DNA from: CAWAMR01 sp963783095
Lineage (GTDB): Bacteria > Planctomycetota > Planctomycetia > Gemmatales > Gemmataceae
Reading direction: 5' to 3'
NCBI GenBank assembly: GCA_963783095.1
Contig: CAWAMR010000003.1
Coordinates: 744,001 to 808,000 of the forward strand
Length of the DNA: 64,000 nt
Shown here: positions 33,480-44,184 of the stretch, in pieces
Layout of the letters: every line of letters begins with the position of its first letter
Position numbering within the stretch: the first letter of the stretch is position 1
Notes under the pieces: generated by a model
Databases searched by the model: none
What the model was told of the DNA's origin: nothing
The model's input: the letters and a program-made list of their open reading frames with translations, nothing else
Made by a program: the position numbers and the translations under genes

Positions 33480-35354
33480 GTGACTCGAAATCCTTCCTTC
33501 CCGGATAAGGAACCCACCGTGCCGACTGCCGTCGATACGCTTCCCGAAGCGCCACCCGCTCCCAGGTCGAAAAAGCCGAATTCTTCCCATTTGAAGGTTA
33601 TTCCGGAGACGCGCGAGCTGCGCGATCAGATTCGCGAACGTGCCTACGAATATGTGGCGCAGCTCGATCGCTCCAAGCCGCTGAACCAAGACGATAGCCG
33701 GCACTACGCGGAAGACCTGCTCCAGCAAATGGAATTGAACGAGCAATACCTTGGCTTCACGATGGTGGCCATTGCCAACGAATTCTGGCGCGATCAGGTG
33801 GCCTCCATTCCCTTCAATCGCCGATTGCTGCTGTTGCCGCATTGCTTGAAGAACGCGGAGGGCTGCCCGGCCGATTACGACGAGTTCGGCCTGGATTGCA
33901 AGAAATGCGGGGCCTGCTCCGTCGCCGACTTCAAGGTCAAGGCGGAGGAACTGGGCTACAAGGTGCTCGTCTCCGAAGGGACGCCGATCGTTCTGAAGAT
34001 CATCGTCTCCGGGCACGTCGATGCGATCGTCGGCGTCGCCTGTCTGAACGTGCTGGAAAAGGCCTTCGACAAGATTCTGCTGGCGGGCATTCCCTGCGTG
34101 GCGGCGCCGCTCTTGTCGAGCAACTGCCGGAGCACCTCGGTCGATGACGACTGGGTTTTCGAGCTGATCGAGCTTGAAAACCGAACCGACCGGCACAGCC
34201 CACGAAAACTTACGTCCATCTGATGCGGGCTGCCAACCAGATCTTCGAGGAGCCCGAGCTGGAACGGCTCGCCCCGCGCTCCCGAATGCCGGCAGCCAAA
34301 CCTGCGAGCGCTGGTTCACGAGCACCGATCCGTTAGGCTCCACGAAGAGATCGCCTACGATTTTCTCGCAAGCGGCGGCAAGCGTTCGCGGCCGTTCATC
34401 ACCCTGGCGGCCTACGATGCATTGATGGGCGGCAAGGGCACGCTTTCCGAAGACGGCTTGAACTTGCCCGATTCCGTGCAGCGGACTGCCCTGGCGATCG
34501 AGACCTTTCACAAGGCATCGCTGGTTCACGACGACATCGAGGACGACGATGCCTTCCGCTACGGTCGCGCAGACCTGCATCGGGAATACGGCATCGGCAC
34601 GGCCATCAACGTCGGCGATTACCTAATCGGCCTGGGTTATCGTCTGGTGAGCCGGGAACGCAAGGTGCTGGGCGGCGATGTGCGCTGCCGATATCCTGGA
34701 CAAACTCGCCGACTCTCATCTGAAGTTATCCGAAGGGCAGGGGGCCGAGTTGCTCTGGCGCGATGCCGGGGAGAAGACGCTGACGCCGCTCGACGCGCTG
34801 AAGATTTATGCGCTGAAGACCGCGCCGGCCTTCGAGGCGGCACTTGTACGCTGGCAGCCGGCTGGCCGGTCCGGCCGATGACTACGAGAAAAGCTGATCG
34901 CCGATTTCAGCCGAAATCTCGGCGTCGCCTTCCAGATTCTCAACGACCTGAAGGACTGGTCGAACGACGACAGACAACAAGCTGGTCGCCGGCCAGGACG
35001 TTCTCGCTGCCCGGCCGACATTGCTGCTGGCGCTGGCCCTCGAAACGCTTTCATCGGCCGAGAAAGCAGAATTATTGGGTCTGATCCAGACTTCGCGCGA
35101 ACACATTGCCGCGGAGGATCGGGTTGGCATCGATACCGTGACTCGCGTCAAAGCGCTTTATGAAAAAGCAAAGGTCTTCTCGAAGGCCGATGCGCTGGTG
35201 GAAAAGTACCGCGCTACGCGCGGAAGCGCTGGCGGATGGCGTGGAGCCGATCGAATTCCGCGAGTTGCTGTATTATCTCGTGGATACTGTCCTGGAACGC
35301 CAGCCCATTCCCGAAGAAGAGCCGAAGACCTTTTTTGTACAGTTGGGGCAATAA
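33480..35354 (+). CDS. DUF116-polyprenyl synthetase fusion protein (several frameshifts)
   Basis: The first about 240 residues form a DUF116 domain: LPHCLKNAEGCPADYDEFG, DCKKCGACSVADFKVKAEELGY, VSGHVDAIVGVACLNVLEKAF. Then follows an isoprenyl diphosphate synthase: GGKRSRPFITLAAYDAL, the first Asp-rich motif LVHDDIEDDD, GTAINVGDYLIGLGYRLV, LKLSEGQGAELLWRD, the second motif QILNDLKDW, and a C terminus FRELLYYLVDTVLERQ. It should make a polyprenyl diphosphate for quinones or sugar carriers. The frame changes at least five times after 34150. These are one-base slips that are probably errors. Confidence 0.8.
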
Positions 35355-35360
35355 GTTCGG

Positions 35361-35484
35361 ATGACAAGGTGACAAGGTGACCGGGTGACAAGGTGAAGTA
35401 TCCTGGTCGCATTCGGTTGCTTCGAGACCAATGTTCATAGATACGCCGGATGATTGTCACCTTGTCACCTTGTCACCTTGTCAC
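35361..35484. repeat. Inverted repeat of GTGACAAG
   Basis: Direct copies of GACAAGGTGACAAGGTGA at 35361-35395 and the complement TCACCTTGTCACCTTGTCACC at 35457-35483 flank about 60 bases. Confidence 0.7.
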
Positions 35485-35488
35485 TCCC

Positions 35489-36031
35489 ATGATGCAACCC
35501 GACCAATCCCCTTTTCATCTTGCCGTCATCGACGAGGGTCTCTGGCCGCTCGATTTTGCGGATGTAACCCTGGTTTCCCCCGTTGAATTACCGGAACCCT
35601 ATCGCGGGTTACTGGTCCATCATCACCACATGACCGTGACCGTCGAGGATCATTATGGGGAACCGGTTGATGTGCGCGTCATTGCGACTCGGCGCGATGG
35701 GGATTCTTATAGTCGGGAGATTCTTCTGGAACTGCGTTCCAACAAGAAAGTGGTTCAGTTCGGTATTGTTCGGATCCACTTGAACTGTCTTTCCGAAGCC
35801 GTGCGAAATGCGATTTTGGAAGAGAAGACGCCATTAGGCCGGGTGCTCATCGAGCATGGTGTGCTTCGTTACATCGAACCGACCGCGTTTTTGCGCATCA
35901 TGCCCAAGACGAAATTGATGGGCTGGTTCGGGATGACCGAACCACGAGTTTGCTACGGGCGCATGGGCGTGATCTTCTGCAACGATCTGCCTGCGATCGC
36001 GGTGTTGGAGATTTTGACGCCGGTCGATTGA
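35489..36031 (+). CDS. Chorismate-lyase-like (UbiC/DUF98-type) protein
   Basis: A 180-residue protein. YRGLLVHHHHMTVTVEDHYG, then VRVIATRRDGDSYSREILLE, VQFGIVRIHLNCLSEAV and AILEEKTPLGRVLIEHGVLR fit the UbiC-like fold, in which PLGRxLxxH is conserved. Chorismate lyase gives 4-hydroxybenzoate and pyruvate; distant members only bind similar ligands. The neighbouring polyprenyl synthetase gene suggests a shared role in quinone-type chemistry. ATG 35489 (MQPDQSPFHL after one M) is preferred to 35450, which starts in a repeat. Confidence 0.6.
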   Translation: MMQPDQSPFHLAVIDEGLWPLDFADVTLVSPVELPEPYRGLLVHHHHMTVTVEDHYGEPVDVRVIATRRDGDSYSREILLELRSNKKVVQFGIVRIHLNCLSEAVRNAILEEKTPLGRVLIEHGVLRYIEPTAFLRIMPKTKLMGWFGMTEPRVCYGRMGVIFCNDLPAIAVLEILTPVD

Positions 36032-36121
36032 AGATTCGGTCGATAACTCATATTCGATGGATTAGCGAGACACTTTTCTTTTCCGGAAGCGAAGTCGATG
36101 GGATTGTGAAAGGCCGCTGGA

Positions 36122-36361
36122 TTATTCGGCGGGCGGCGGCATGGGAGCCGGCTTGGTTGCATCGTCGGGCTTTTTCAGGCGGGTTCTGGGGGGTGGCCGG
36201 TCGGTTTGCGTCGTTTCGCTCGATTTCCGCGAACAACCCGCGGGTAACGAGAGAAAAAAGGCAAGCAACAGTAGTTTCGCAATCAGAGGCCACGGAAATC
36301 CGCGCACGAACGCTCTCCCCAGTTGGCAGTACCGAGAATACGGCGAAACAGCATCGGTCAA
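36122..36361 (-). CDS. Small lipoprotein
   Basis: A 79-residue protein with a membrane-anchor signal (IAKLLLLAFFLSLPAGC) ending in a lipobox LPAGC, followed by a Pro/Lys/Thr-rich segment of about 40 residues. Lipid attachment at the cysteine is expected. Function unknown. Typical of small planctomycete lipoproteins downstream of DUF1559 genes. Confidence 0.6.
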   Translation of the reverse strand: MTDAVSPYSRYCQLGRAFVRGFPWPLIAKLLLLAFFLSLPAGCSRKSSETTQTDRPPPRTRLKKPDDATKPAPMPPPAE

Positions 36362-36414
36362 CTAACTTCGCCGCGAATGATCGAGGCGCTTGAATATCCA
36401 CCACAGAGCCGACA

Positions 36415-37384
36415 TCACCATGTACCGGGTATAATTTCACCACCGTTGCGAGTGGCGAGTGCCGGCATCAAGCTGACATCGCTGTAGTTCAGGAAATGGA
36501 CGGAACCATCCGAGAAGGCGAAGTTTCCGCCGACTGCGTGTGGGCTCCACCAGTGCGCCTGATCGCAGGTGTTGGTAATCATTCCCGGCTGGAACTGGGC
36601 ATAGTTGCTCCCGCAGCCGAGCGCTGAGGCATAGTTATAGGCCGTTGCGCCCGATGATGACATCCCCAACGCCGCTGCCGTCCCATCCTGCTCCCGCAAA
36701 CCACCAGCCATATTCCAAATCCGCACTGGGGGGCCGTTCGCCGATCAGGAGTGTATTACTGGTGCCATCCGTGATCCCTGCGATATTAACTTGTGAAGTC
36801 CAGTAGAGGACGCCTTGTGGATCTCCAAGGCCCTGGTAGTTCTCATCGCCCTGAATGCCGCCATTCGCAAGATACCCGGTGAAGGCCACGTTCCCGACGC
36901 CGCCCCACGTTGAGCCCGGCAGGAGAAGAGATTCCCGCCCATCCGCAGGGCAGATCAGTATTTTCATAACATTCCCGCCGGCCGGGTTGGCTGGTGTTTG
37001 CGGACTACCCCAGAAGTCACCCCAGGGCCACCAGTTGTAGGCGTAACTGCTGCTTGTAGCCCAGTTATAGCCCTCATTCCATATATTTTGCTGCTCAATA
37101 TAAGGCAGTATTTGTGCCATCCAGCTCCAATAATAAAATGGATAGGTATAGTTGACCCCTTGTGGAAATTGCTCGTAGACCCCGTGGTAGTTGTGAAGTC
37201 CAAGGGCCATCTGCTTCAAGTTGTTCTGACATTTGGCCCGAGCGGCCGCATCGCGCACTTTCTGGACAGCGGGCAGCAGCAACCCGACCAGAATGGCGAT
37301 AATGGCAATCACTACGAGCAGCTCGATCAGCGTAAAGGCAGCATCTCGACGATGGAGTTTACGGTGGTGCGATGCATTGAACAT
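36415..37384 (-). CDS. DUF1559 prepilin-like protein (frameshifted)
   Basis: Planctomycete DUF1559 protein of about 322 residues. The N terminus FTLIELLVVIAIIAILVGLLLPAVQ is a type IV prepilin cleavage and methylation signal, then the family block AAARAKCQNNLKQMALGLHNYHG, LPYIEQQNIW, SQVNIAGITDGTSNTLLIGER, and the ending FAFSDGSVHFLNYS, ATRNGGEII. It is a pseudopilin-like surface protein. The frame breaks once near 36660. Ribosome site GAGGAG before ATG 37384. Confidence 0.87.
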
Positions 37385-37712
37385 GATGAACTCCTCAAAT
37401 CTGCCGGACCAAAAGTATCAAAAATGAGGCCGGCGCGCTAAAGGGGTTGTAGAAAAGTGCGCTCGAATTCTTCTTTTCAGGAATTCGGTTTACGCACCTT
37501 GTCTACCATCTACTCGTAGTGAGTAGATCAAATAAACCCTTTGATAGTTGAAGCACGGATATTGCGGAGAGTCGGGAAAATGTTTCGAGAATTGCACTTT
37601 CCCGCAATAAGAAGGGATTATGATGAAATTGAATCCTGGTGTCAATTATTAATCTCTGAATTATTCAAAAAACATTCTGTACACCATTGAAGACCAGTTC
37701 ACTTTCACTTCA
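37385..37712. other. Intergenic, AT-richer region
   Basis: Upstream of the DUF1559 gene and downstream of the arylsulfotransferase-like gene. AT-rich around 37500-37690; no gene or clear promoter seen. Confidence 0.4.
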
Positions 37713-39189
37713 TCACGGACGGACTGGAATCTTGTCGAGGAACTTCAATTCGCCGGCTGGGTATCGTGAAACACCGGTAATGAACGCGTGCGCGTTGGGA
37801 ACGTCGCCTTGGGCCGGGCATCCATATTCCCACACGAGCGACTTGGCGGAGTTCACCTCAAATAACCGGCCTCCATCCGGATCGACGATCAGGACGTTGC
37901 CATTGGGCAAGTGTTGTTTCATGCCGCGTTGGGTTGCGACGAACGGAGCTGAGTCTTCGGAAGTGTAGGACCATGGAAAACCATGTGTGATGGGATCGTA
38001 TTCGATGACTCGTGCTATTTGGCCCAGCCCTGAATTGTCGAATAGGAGCAGATGACCGTTCTCCAAAAATTCCGGATCGTGTTGTCCGGCGCCAAATGCC
38101 TTGGACTGCCCAGACGATGGAACGACTCGGGACATCCAGGATGGCGATGCATCGATGCCCCGCAATGAGAGCAGCACCTGTCCCTCTTTGAAAATCAGGA
38201 ATTTGGTTGCCATGGCCCGATTCAAGACCTTGACCCCGTTGGCGTGGAGAAAATCACCGCGTTCCTTCGGCAACGATATTCTTTGCGGAAAATCCTTGAC
38301 CAAAGGAGTCTTCAGCTCCCCAGTGAAAGGGGAGTCGGCCGATGTCAGCGGACTCTTCACATGCGGTCGATTTTGCCTCTGCGTGCCCCCCGTGCTGATG
38401 GTGGAGAGCATCAGTAAGAAAGGCGAGCGCCGAAATGCTTCCAAGATAGAAATCTTCTGAAGTTCTTTGCCCTCGGCAGACAAAATGACCAGGTAATCGG
38501 CCAGATAGGGTGGTGAAATGGCATCCAGGCCCGTCAGGCGTTCCTGCGAGATTTGATGCGTCAGCGCGTAAATCTTCCCATCATCGCCGAGATCCAGATC
38601 GTGATGGACGTTGTCCGAATAAGCCCACAGAATATTCGAATCTTTGTCCAGTTTTGCCAATCCATAGCCGTGGGGAGTGTCCGGATCCGATTGGTAGATG
38701 GCAAGCAAATCGCCGTTCGAGAAAAGCCGGCAGCGAAACCAATGAACCAGATCGTCGGCGACCGGGTGTTTGATATGAGTTGGCTGCGGCCATACCTGGC
38801 TAAAAGGTCGATTCCACTGATGAACGAGATTACCCGCATGTCGATGAGCTGCGTGCTGGTTCCTTGTGTTGTGGTGTAAAGCGTGAATCCATCGAAGGTT
38901 TTTTCGGGCACGTCTGTGCGTGATTCCAAGTCGGGTTCTACCGGCTCTGCTGGTGATGGATGCTTTACTACCCCGTTCCAGCCAGGCCTCATATCCCATA
39001 AAAGCATTCCGCAGGGCGGATGCCCCTGCCAGATCGAAATACAGAATTGCAGCCCCCCCGATGCAACTCAGAAACATCATCCCAAGGAACGTAGCCCCGA
39101 TGATTACCCATGCCCTGGCAGGAATTCCGAAACGGATAAGCCGGCCGAAGCCTTGCGAGATTTTTCATGGCCCGAATAAAACGATGCAT
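37713..39189 (-). CDS. Arylsulfotransferase-like (ASST) propeller protein, frameshifts in N terminus
   Basis: About 490 residues. The second half is intact: RLFSNGDLLAIYQSDPDTP, GYGLAKLDKDSNILWAYSDNVHHDLDLGDDG, HANGVKVLN, FGAGQHDPEFLENGHLLLFDN, IEYDPIT. These are repeated propeller blades (NGxLL, HDxxxLxNG) as in arylsulfate sulfotransferases. The N-terminal helix (LGMMFLSCIGGAAILYF) anchors it in the membrane. Frames change near 38850, 38980 and 39090. The substrate cannot be inferred. Confidence 0.7.
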
Positions 39190-39230
39190 GGAGTAAGGAT
39201 CTTTCCGATTTTCAATCGAATTCCAAAGAG

Positions 39231-39674
39231 TTAAGGAATTTCCGGTCCCTTGAGACTCGGGTTGAAAACCGTTCCCTTCCCCACCGTAATCGAGAACTCC
39301 GTAGTGTCCGCGGATGCGTATTCCGGAGGGGTCAAAAAGGCCGGCTGGGTTGGGCTTTGGCCCTCTTCTTTGTCGAGCTTCCGTCGTGTTTTTTTCGAGA
39401 TCTTGGCCAGTGGGTTTGGATAGAAGACAACGACTTTATTGACCCCGGCCGCCACCTTGGAGGCCCGGTAGTTACCGTCCGGCCCGATCGAGGCCATCGC
39501 CTGCTCACCGTTGGGTCCGATGAATGAAATCTGACCGTCGGGCTTATCGAGGACAGCGTCGTTGTAGGTCACCTTCCCCGTCACATCGTATTGGCGCGAT
39601 CCGCAACCAAGGGTGCCGAGCGTGCAGGCAGTACAGGCGAGCGCGAGGACACAACGGGACATCTTGAAGTGCAT
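39231..39674 (-). CDS. Lipoprotein with carboxypeptidase-regulatory-like fold
   Basis: A 147-residue protein from ATG 39674. Signal LALACTACTLGTLGCGS carries a lipobox ending at Cys. The mature domain starts DVTGKVTYNDAVLDKPDGQISFIG and continues with GPDGNYRASKVAAGVNKVVV, typical of the transthyretin/carboxypeptidase-regulatory domain in planctomycete lipoproteins placed directly after DUF1559 genes. That is exactly the case here (the DUF1559 gene ends at 39712). Confidence 0.82.
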   Translation of the reverse strand: MHFKMSRCVLALACTACTLGTLGCGSRQYDVTGKVTYNDAVLDKPDGQISFIGPNGEQAMASIGPDGNYRASKVAAGVNKVVVFYPNPLAKISKKTRRKLDKEEGQSPTQPAFLTPPEYASADTTEFSITVGKGTVFNPSLKGPEIP

Positions 39675-39711
39675 ACGTCGCGATCTCCACAGGCAGGACT
39701 GATGGATGCTG

Positions 39712-40628
39712 TTAATAGGGCAGAGTGAAAATCTCGCCGCCGGCCCTCGTACATAGCTGGGGGAAGACACTGCTTGCGGAATAGCTCAGGAAATGGACGG
39801 AGCCGTCGCACAGCAGGAAGTTCGCGCCCGTCACGTGAAAACTCCAAAAGTGAGTCGCCATCCGCTTCGCCGGTCGTGGCACTGGGTTGCACGGGTGCAA
39901 CGAAGCCCATATTGCTACCCATGGCACTGGCAAGGGTTGTGTCCGTAGACCCCAGCACGGTGTCGCCATCACCGCAGCCGGTATTTCCGTATGGCGAAAA
40001 TCCCCAACCGTAAGACAGGTCGCTGGAGCAGGGGCGGCTCGCCCACGATGGCAGTATTGGTGGTGCCATCGGTAATGCTGAGGATCGGAACCTGTGAATT
40101 GAGATAGAGGACGCCGTCGCCCGATGGCACCCAGGAGCTGTACGTTCCCGAATACCCATGTAGGACGTAAGTTCGTAGTAGGTGCCATAACCGAAATAAT
40201 TCACACTCGTGGGTCTTGTATTTGAGGGACAAATAAACATCTTGCTCTGGAAATTGCATGCCCGGGAAGTTGTCTGTGTCGGTGTTCCCGGTGTTCGCCA
40301 CAAGGTAGGTGTAACTCTGGCTCCACAGGGCCTGTTGTTCGATGTATGGCAGCAGTTGCAACTGCCAGCCGGTATATACGAAAGGTGCTGTGTTATAGAA
40401 ACCCGACGGGAAATACTGATAACTGTCGTGGTACATGTGCAAGGCGAGGCCCTGCTGTTTCAGATTATTTCCGCACTTGCTGCGGGCAGCAGCTTCGCGC
40501 ACCTTCTGGACGGCGGGCAAGAGCAAGCCGACGAGAATGGCGATAATCGCGATCACCACCAACAACTCAATCAGAGTGAAGCCGGAATGCCGTCGATTGC
40601 GCCTCTGGTGCATGAACGAATTAAACAC
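39712..40628 (-). CDS. DUF1559 prepilin-like protein (frameshifted)
   Basis: Second DUF1559 gene. GTG start at 40628 with AAGGAG seven bases before. GFTLIELLVVIAIIAILVGLLLPAVQ pilin signal, then AAARSKCGNNLKQQGLALHMYHD, LPYIEQQALW. After 40210 the frame changes (FICPSNTRPTSVNYFGYG), again near 40040, and near 39790 to the ending FLLCDGSVHFLSYSASS. Repaired length is about 305 residues. Same family as 36415-37384, and their 5' ends are similar. Confidence 0.85.
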
Positions 40629-41035
40629 AAATGAACTCCTTAAGTTCCGCCGGATGATAATAGAAATCGAATCGTTGCAATGAGCCAAGGCAAGTGGTGG
40701 GGAACTGAAACAGCAGGAAGGATTTTTCACATGAAAAAACCATCCTCTTACCCGTGCGGGTTCAGTGGAATGAATGATCCTTTTGCTAGCTCAAAAGCAG
40801 ATGCTGTGGAGAGGAAGGAAAAATGGTTGGAGAATTACACTTTCCCGCTGTTGTGAAGAAATTATTACAGTTTTACAACGTGTTGTCAAACAATATCCCT
40901 CAAATTATTTTGCAAATCTTTTGTGCATATATGTACGTAATTGATCTTGTCTTCGGTACCAATGGCATCCTCAGACATGAACGATTGGGAAGACAACTCG
41001 ATCTTTGTCCCAAGCAACGCGGACAGAATATGCGC
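40629..41035. other. Intergenic, no gene seen
   Basis: AT-rich 400 bases upstream of the DUF1559 gene; probably its promoter region. The short + strand frame 40823-41038 has no support. Confidence 0.4.
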
Positions 41036-42268
41036 TAATCCGTTCTGCGTACCCGCACAATTTTCTTGCCCAGACGTATCACCAGTCCATCGGTGACATC
41101 GATCTCGGTTTTGGGATCAGTTATTTTCGTTCGGTCTGGTCCGATGTTCGACCGCGCCTTCGGTTACCTTCTGGCGGGCTACGTTGTTGCTTTTTGCCAA
41201 ACCTGCTGCAACCAGAACCTTCAGAATCCCCACTTTCACATCACCAGGTATTGCGGAACTGATCGATACTTCCGTTATCTCGTTCGGGTCTTGCTTTCGC
41301 GAAAACTGAGCCTCCCATTCGTTTTGAGCGAAGGTTGCCTGCTCCACTCCATGGTAGAAAGTCACAATCGCTCGTCCCAAAGCTTTCTTGGCATCGAACG
41401 GTTTCGTCTTCGCGGGGTCCAGAAACACAGCAATCTCATCGGCGGTGAAGTCGGTCAATAGTTCAAACCATTCCTTCATGAGCTCATCGGGAATGCTCAT
41501 CATCTTGGCGAATTGCTCCTCGGCCGGCTCGCCGACGCCGACGTAGTTGCCGAGGCTCTTGCCCATGCGGCGATCGCCGTCGAGGCCGCGCAAAATCGGC
41601 AGCGTCAGGCAAACTTGCGGCTCCTGACCGGCTGCCTCTTGCAAGCTCCGGCCCCGCATCAGGTTAAACAGTTGTTCGCTGCCGCCCAGTTCGACGTCGG
41701 CGCGAATCTCGACGCTGTCGTGGCCCTGCATCAGCGGGTAGAGGCACTCGTGCAGATAGATCGGAATCGATTCCGGCTCGTGCGCGGAAACGCTTGGTGA
41801 AGTCGTCGCGCTCCAGCATCCGCTGCACGGTGATCTTGCTCGTCAAACTCAGCACGTCGAGGAAGCTGAAAAGTTGCCGAACCAGTCGCCGTTGCGGCGA
41901 ACTTCCGCCTTGTCGATGTCGATGACCTTGCTGACCTGCTTGAGGTAATCGCGAGCGTTGGCCTCGACCTGCTCCTGCGTCAGGCGGGCGCGAGTCTGAT
42001 CGCGGCCGCTCGGGTCGCCGACCAGCGCGGTGTAATTGCCGATGATCAGCACCGCCTGATGGCCCAGTTCCTGGAAAAGCCGCAGTTTGCGCAGCGGAAC
42101 GGTGTGGCCGAGATGAACGTCGATGCCGGTCGGGTCGATGCCGTATTTGATGCGCAGCGGTTTGCCGGTGGCGACGCTCCTTTCGAGTTTCTTGCGCAGT
42201 TCCGCGAAAGGTTCGATTTGTTCCGCACCCCGCTGGATGAGGGCAAGTTGTTCATCGAGGGATTTCAC
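41036..42268 (-). CDS. tyrS: Tyrosyl-tRNA synthetase (frameshifts)
   Basis: Charges tRNA(Tyr) with tyrosine. Joined protein about 410 residues. It starts KSLDEQLALIQRGAEQI; HIGH-type motif HLGHTVPLRKLRLFQ; IIGNYTALVGDPSGR; GGSEQLFNLMRGR; KMSKS-type motif RMGKSLGNYVGV; C-terminal S4-like KVGILKVLVAAGLA and IDVTDGLVIRLGKK. Three one-base frameshifts near 41850, 41790 and 41130. The enzyme is essential, so errors in the sequence are likely. It belongs to the longer bacterial TyrRS class (TyrZ-type). Confidence 0.9.
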
Positions 42269-42274
42269 AATAGA

Positions 42275-42390
42275 CCCTCAGTGTTCAGTGTTCAGTGTTC
42301 AGTGTTCAGTGTTCAGTAAATGCAAAGACAGAAGCCCTTCGGTGTCTGTGGTATTTACTGAACGCTAAACGCTGAACACTGAAAACTAGT
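42275..42390. repeat. CAGTGTTCAGTGTT repeat
   Basis: Five direct copies of GTTCAGT at 42280-42318, then TTTACTGAACGCTAAACGCTGAACACTGAAAAC in reverse orientation. Intergenic inverted repeat similar to 30045-30125. Confidence 0.7.
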
Positions 42391-42800
42391 TACGAAAACA
42401 TCTGATATTTTCCTACGGCTTCAAAGGCATGACGGTAATGGCGAATGGTTGGTTCGCGCTGATCGGGTGGCCAACAGATCGTCAGCACATCAAAACGAAC
42501 GGAAACATTCAGCAGTTTCCGGCGCTGAAGAAGCGCAGAGCCGCATCGGTGATTCGGCGTTGTTTGACGTGATCGACGGTTGCAGCGAGTTGTTGAAAGT
42601 TAGCGTTTTCCGAGGAACGAACCTCAACGACGACAATGGTTTGCCCATCCAGCACCAGAAGATCGAGTTCTCCCGCGGAGTCGCTGAGATTGCGCCAGGA
42701 TGCGATAGCCCAGTTTGCGCAAGAACTTGGCAGCGGCACATTCGGAACGCAGTCCAAACCAGTGCCGCCACCAGGGCCAACGAGTGAAGGAAGAGGGCAT
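42390..42800 (-). CDS. yraN: YraN/UPF0102 endonuclease-like protein (frameshifts)
   Basis: About 135 residues joined. FGLRSECAAAKFLRKLGYRIL is the family start, SAGELDLLVLDGQTIVVVEVRSSE carries the GEIDLV...VxVEVR nuclease core, and VDHVKQRRITDAAL and the ending LLNVSVRFDVLTICWPP complete it. Members are Holliday-junction-like nucleases of unknown role. Frames shift near 42690 and 42500. Confidence 0.8.
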
Positions 42801-43000
42801 CACCGGAACCTCATGGAGCGACCGATAAGCAGCACCGACACATCTTCATCGGATGGATTCGCCGAGAAGGTAGTTTACTTCTCTATGGAATATGTATCAA
42901 TCTACAAAAACGATCGCAACGATTTGAATTGCCGACGCGAATAGGCAACGCCGGTTGTTCTCGGTTGCGCCCTGTAGTATGTTGTGATTGGAGGAATAAC

Positions 43001-44182
43001 ATGTTTCACCAGCTCAAAGTCAAGAACTACCGATTGCTCGCCGATGCCGTTATCGATCTGAACGGGATCAACGTCTTCTTTGGCCCAAACGGGTCGGGAA
43101 AATCCACGTTGCTGGACACGATCTGGTGTTTTCGCGATTGTGCCATTCGGGGAGTTGAATTGGCGTCAGGTGAACGAGATCACGGCATCGGTCTTCGCTG
43201 GGACGGTGCCGACGAAGGCGAGCCGATCTCCATTTCCTTGAGTACCGCCCAAGTAGAATACGAATTGAAATTCGGGCTCTCTTCGGGCAGGATTGAACCG
43301 TTTCCCGGCGAATGCCTGCGTTCCCTGACTTCTAAGCGAACCCTGATTCAACGGAGTCCGGGGTCCGATAAGGCGGAATTGTTCAATTCGACAGTGCAGG
43401 GTAATTTGCAAGTTCCCCTGCGCGAACCGGAGAAATTGAGTCTTGGCCTGTATCTCGATTTCAATCGTGGCAATGCTGAGGGCCAGGATCTCGATAGCCT
43501 TCTTCGATTGGTTCGCTTCTATCCGGCGCGATCTTTCGCCTTCCGCACGTTGAAGCGTTTTGGTTCAGAAAGCGATACGGACACCCGATTGTGGGAAAGG
43601 GGCGAGAATCTCTGGTCGGTGTTGAGAATCCTTCACGATCGACGCCATTTTGACGATCGCTACGACACGATCATGCGTTTCATGAAGAGAAGCTTCCCCA
43701 CATTCGACGGCTTGTTCCTCGAGCAAACGGGACCGAATACGGTGTATGCGCGCTTCTTGGAGAAGGGACGCCGGCACCAAATTCGGGCATCCGGCGTTTC
43801 GGATGGGCATTTGGACATGCTGTTATTGCTGACGGCTCTTTTCTCGGAAAAGTCGAACCGCGAAGCTGTCCTTCTGTTCGATGAGCCGGAAATCTCGCTG
43901 CATCCCTGGGCACTGGCCGTCTTTGCCGAGGCGGTCCAACATGCGGCAAAGGATTTCCGAAAACAGATCCTCATCGTGACCCATTCGCCGGTTCTATTAA
44001 GTCAATTTCCTGTCGATCAGATATTGGCGACCGATGCCGAGGAAGGGCGAACCCGACTTCGCCGGCTCAGCGAAATGGAAGAAATCCAAGATCTCCTTGA
44101 GGACTATGCCGCCGGCTCGCTCTACATGGCCCAAGCGATCGCACGTCAGGCTATCGACGAACCCCAGCCGGTTGGAGACTGA
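43001..44182 (+). CDS. AAA family ATPase (RecF/OLD-like, AAA_21)
   Basis: A 393-residue ATPase. It begins MFHQLKVKNYRLLADAVIDL (the 'F/YR' start of the group), Walker A GPNGSGKSTLLD (residues 29-40), Walker B LLFDEPEISLHP, then QILIVTHSPVLLSQF. The SMC-like head without a coiled coil is that of stand-alone ATPases linked with phage-defence or repair pairs. The following gene starts two bases after its stop, so the two are translationally coupled. A GGAGG site supports the start. Confidence 0.83.
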   Translation: MFHQLKVKNYRLLADAVIDLNGINVFFGPNGSGKSTLLDTIWCFRDCAIRGVELASGERDHGIGLRWDGADEGEPISISLSTAQVEYELKFGLSSGRIEPFPGECLRSLTSKRTLIQRSPGSDKAELFNSTVQGNLQVPLREPEKLSLGLYLDFNRGNAEGQDLDSLLRLVRFYPARSFAFRTLKRFGSESDTDTRLWERGENLWSVLRILHDRRHFDDRYDTIMRFMKRSFPTFDGLFLEQTGPNTVYARFLEKGRRHQIRASGVSDGHLDMLLLLTALFSEKSNREAVLLFDEPEISLHPWALAVFAEAVQHAAKDFRKQILIVTHSPVLLSQFPVDQILATDAEEGRTRLRRLSEMEEIQDLLEDYAAGSLYMAQAIARQAIDEPQPVGD

Positions 44183-44184
44183 CG

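Noticed and set aside
33402..34580. Long - strand open frame opposite the DUF116-polyprenyl synthetase gene
   Set aside because: The + strand shows clear family motifs over the same stretch (Asp-rich motif, Cys motif); the - strand frame has no recognisable protein features.
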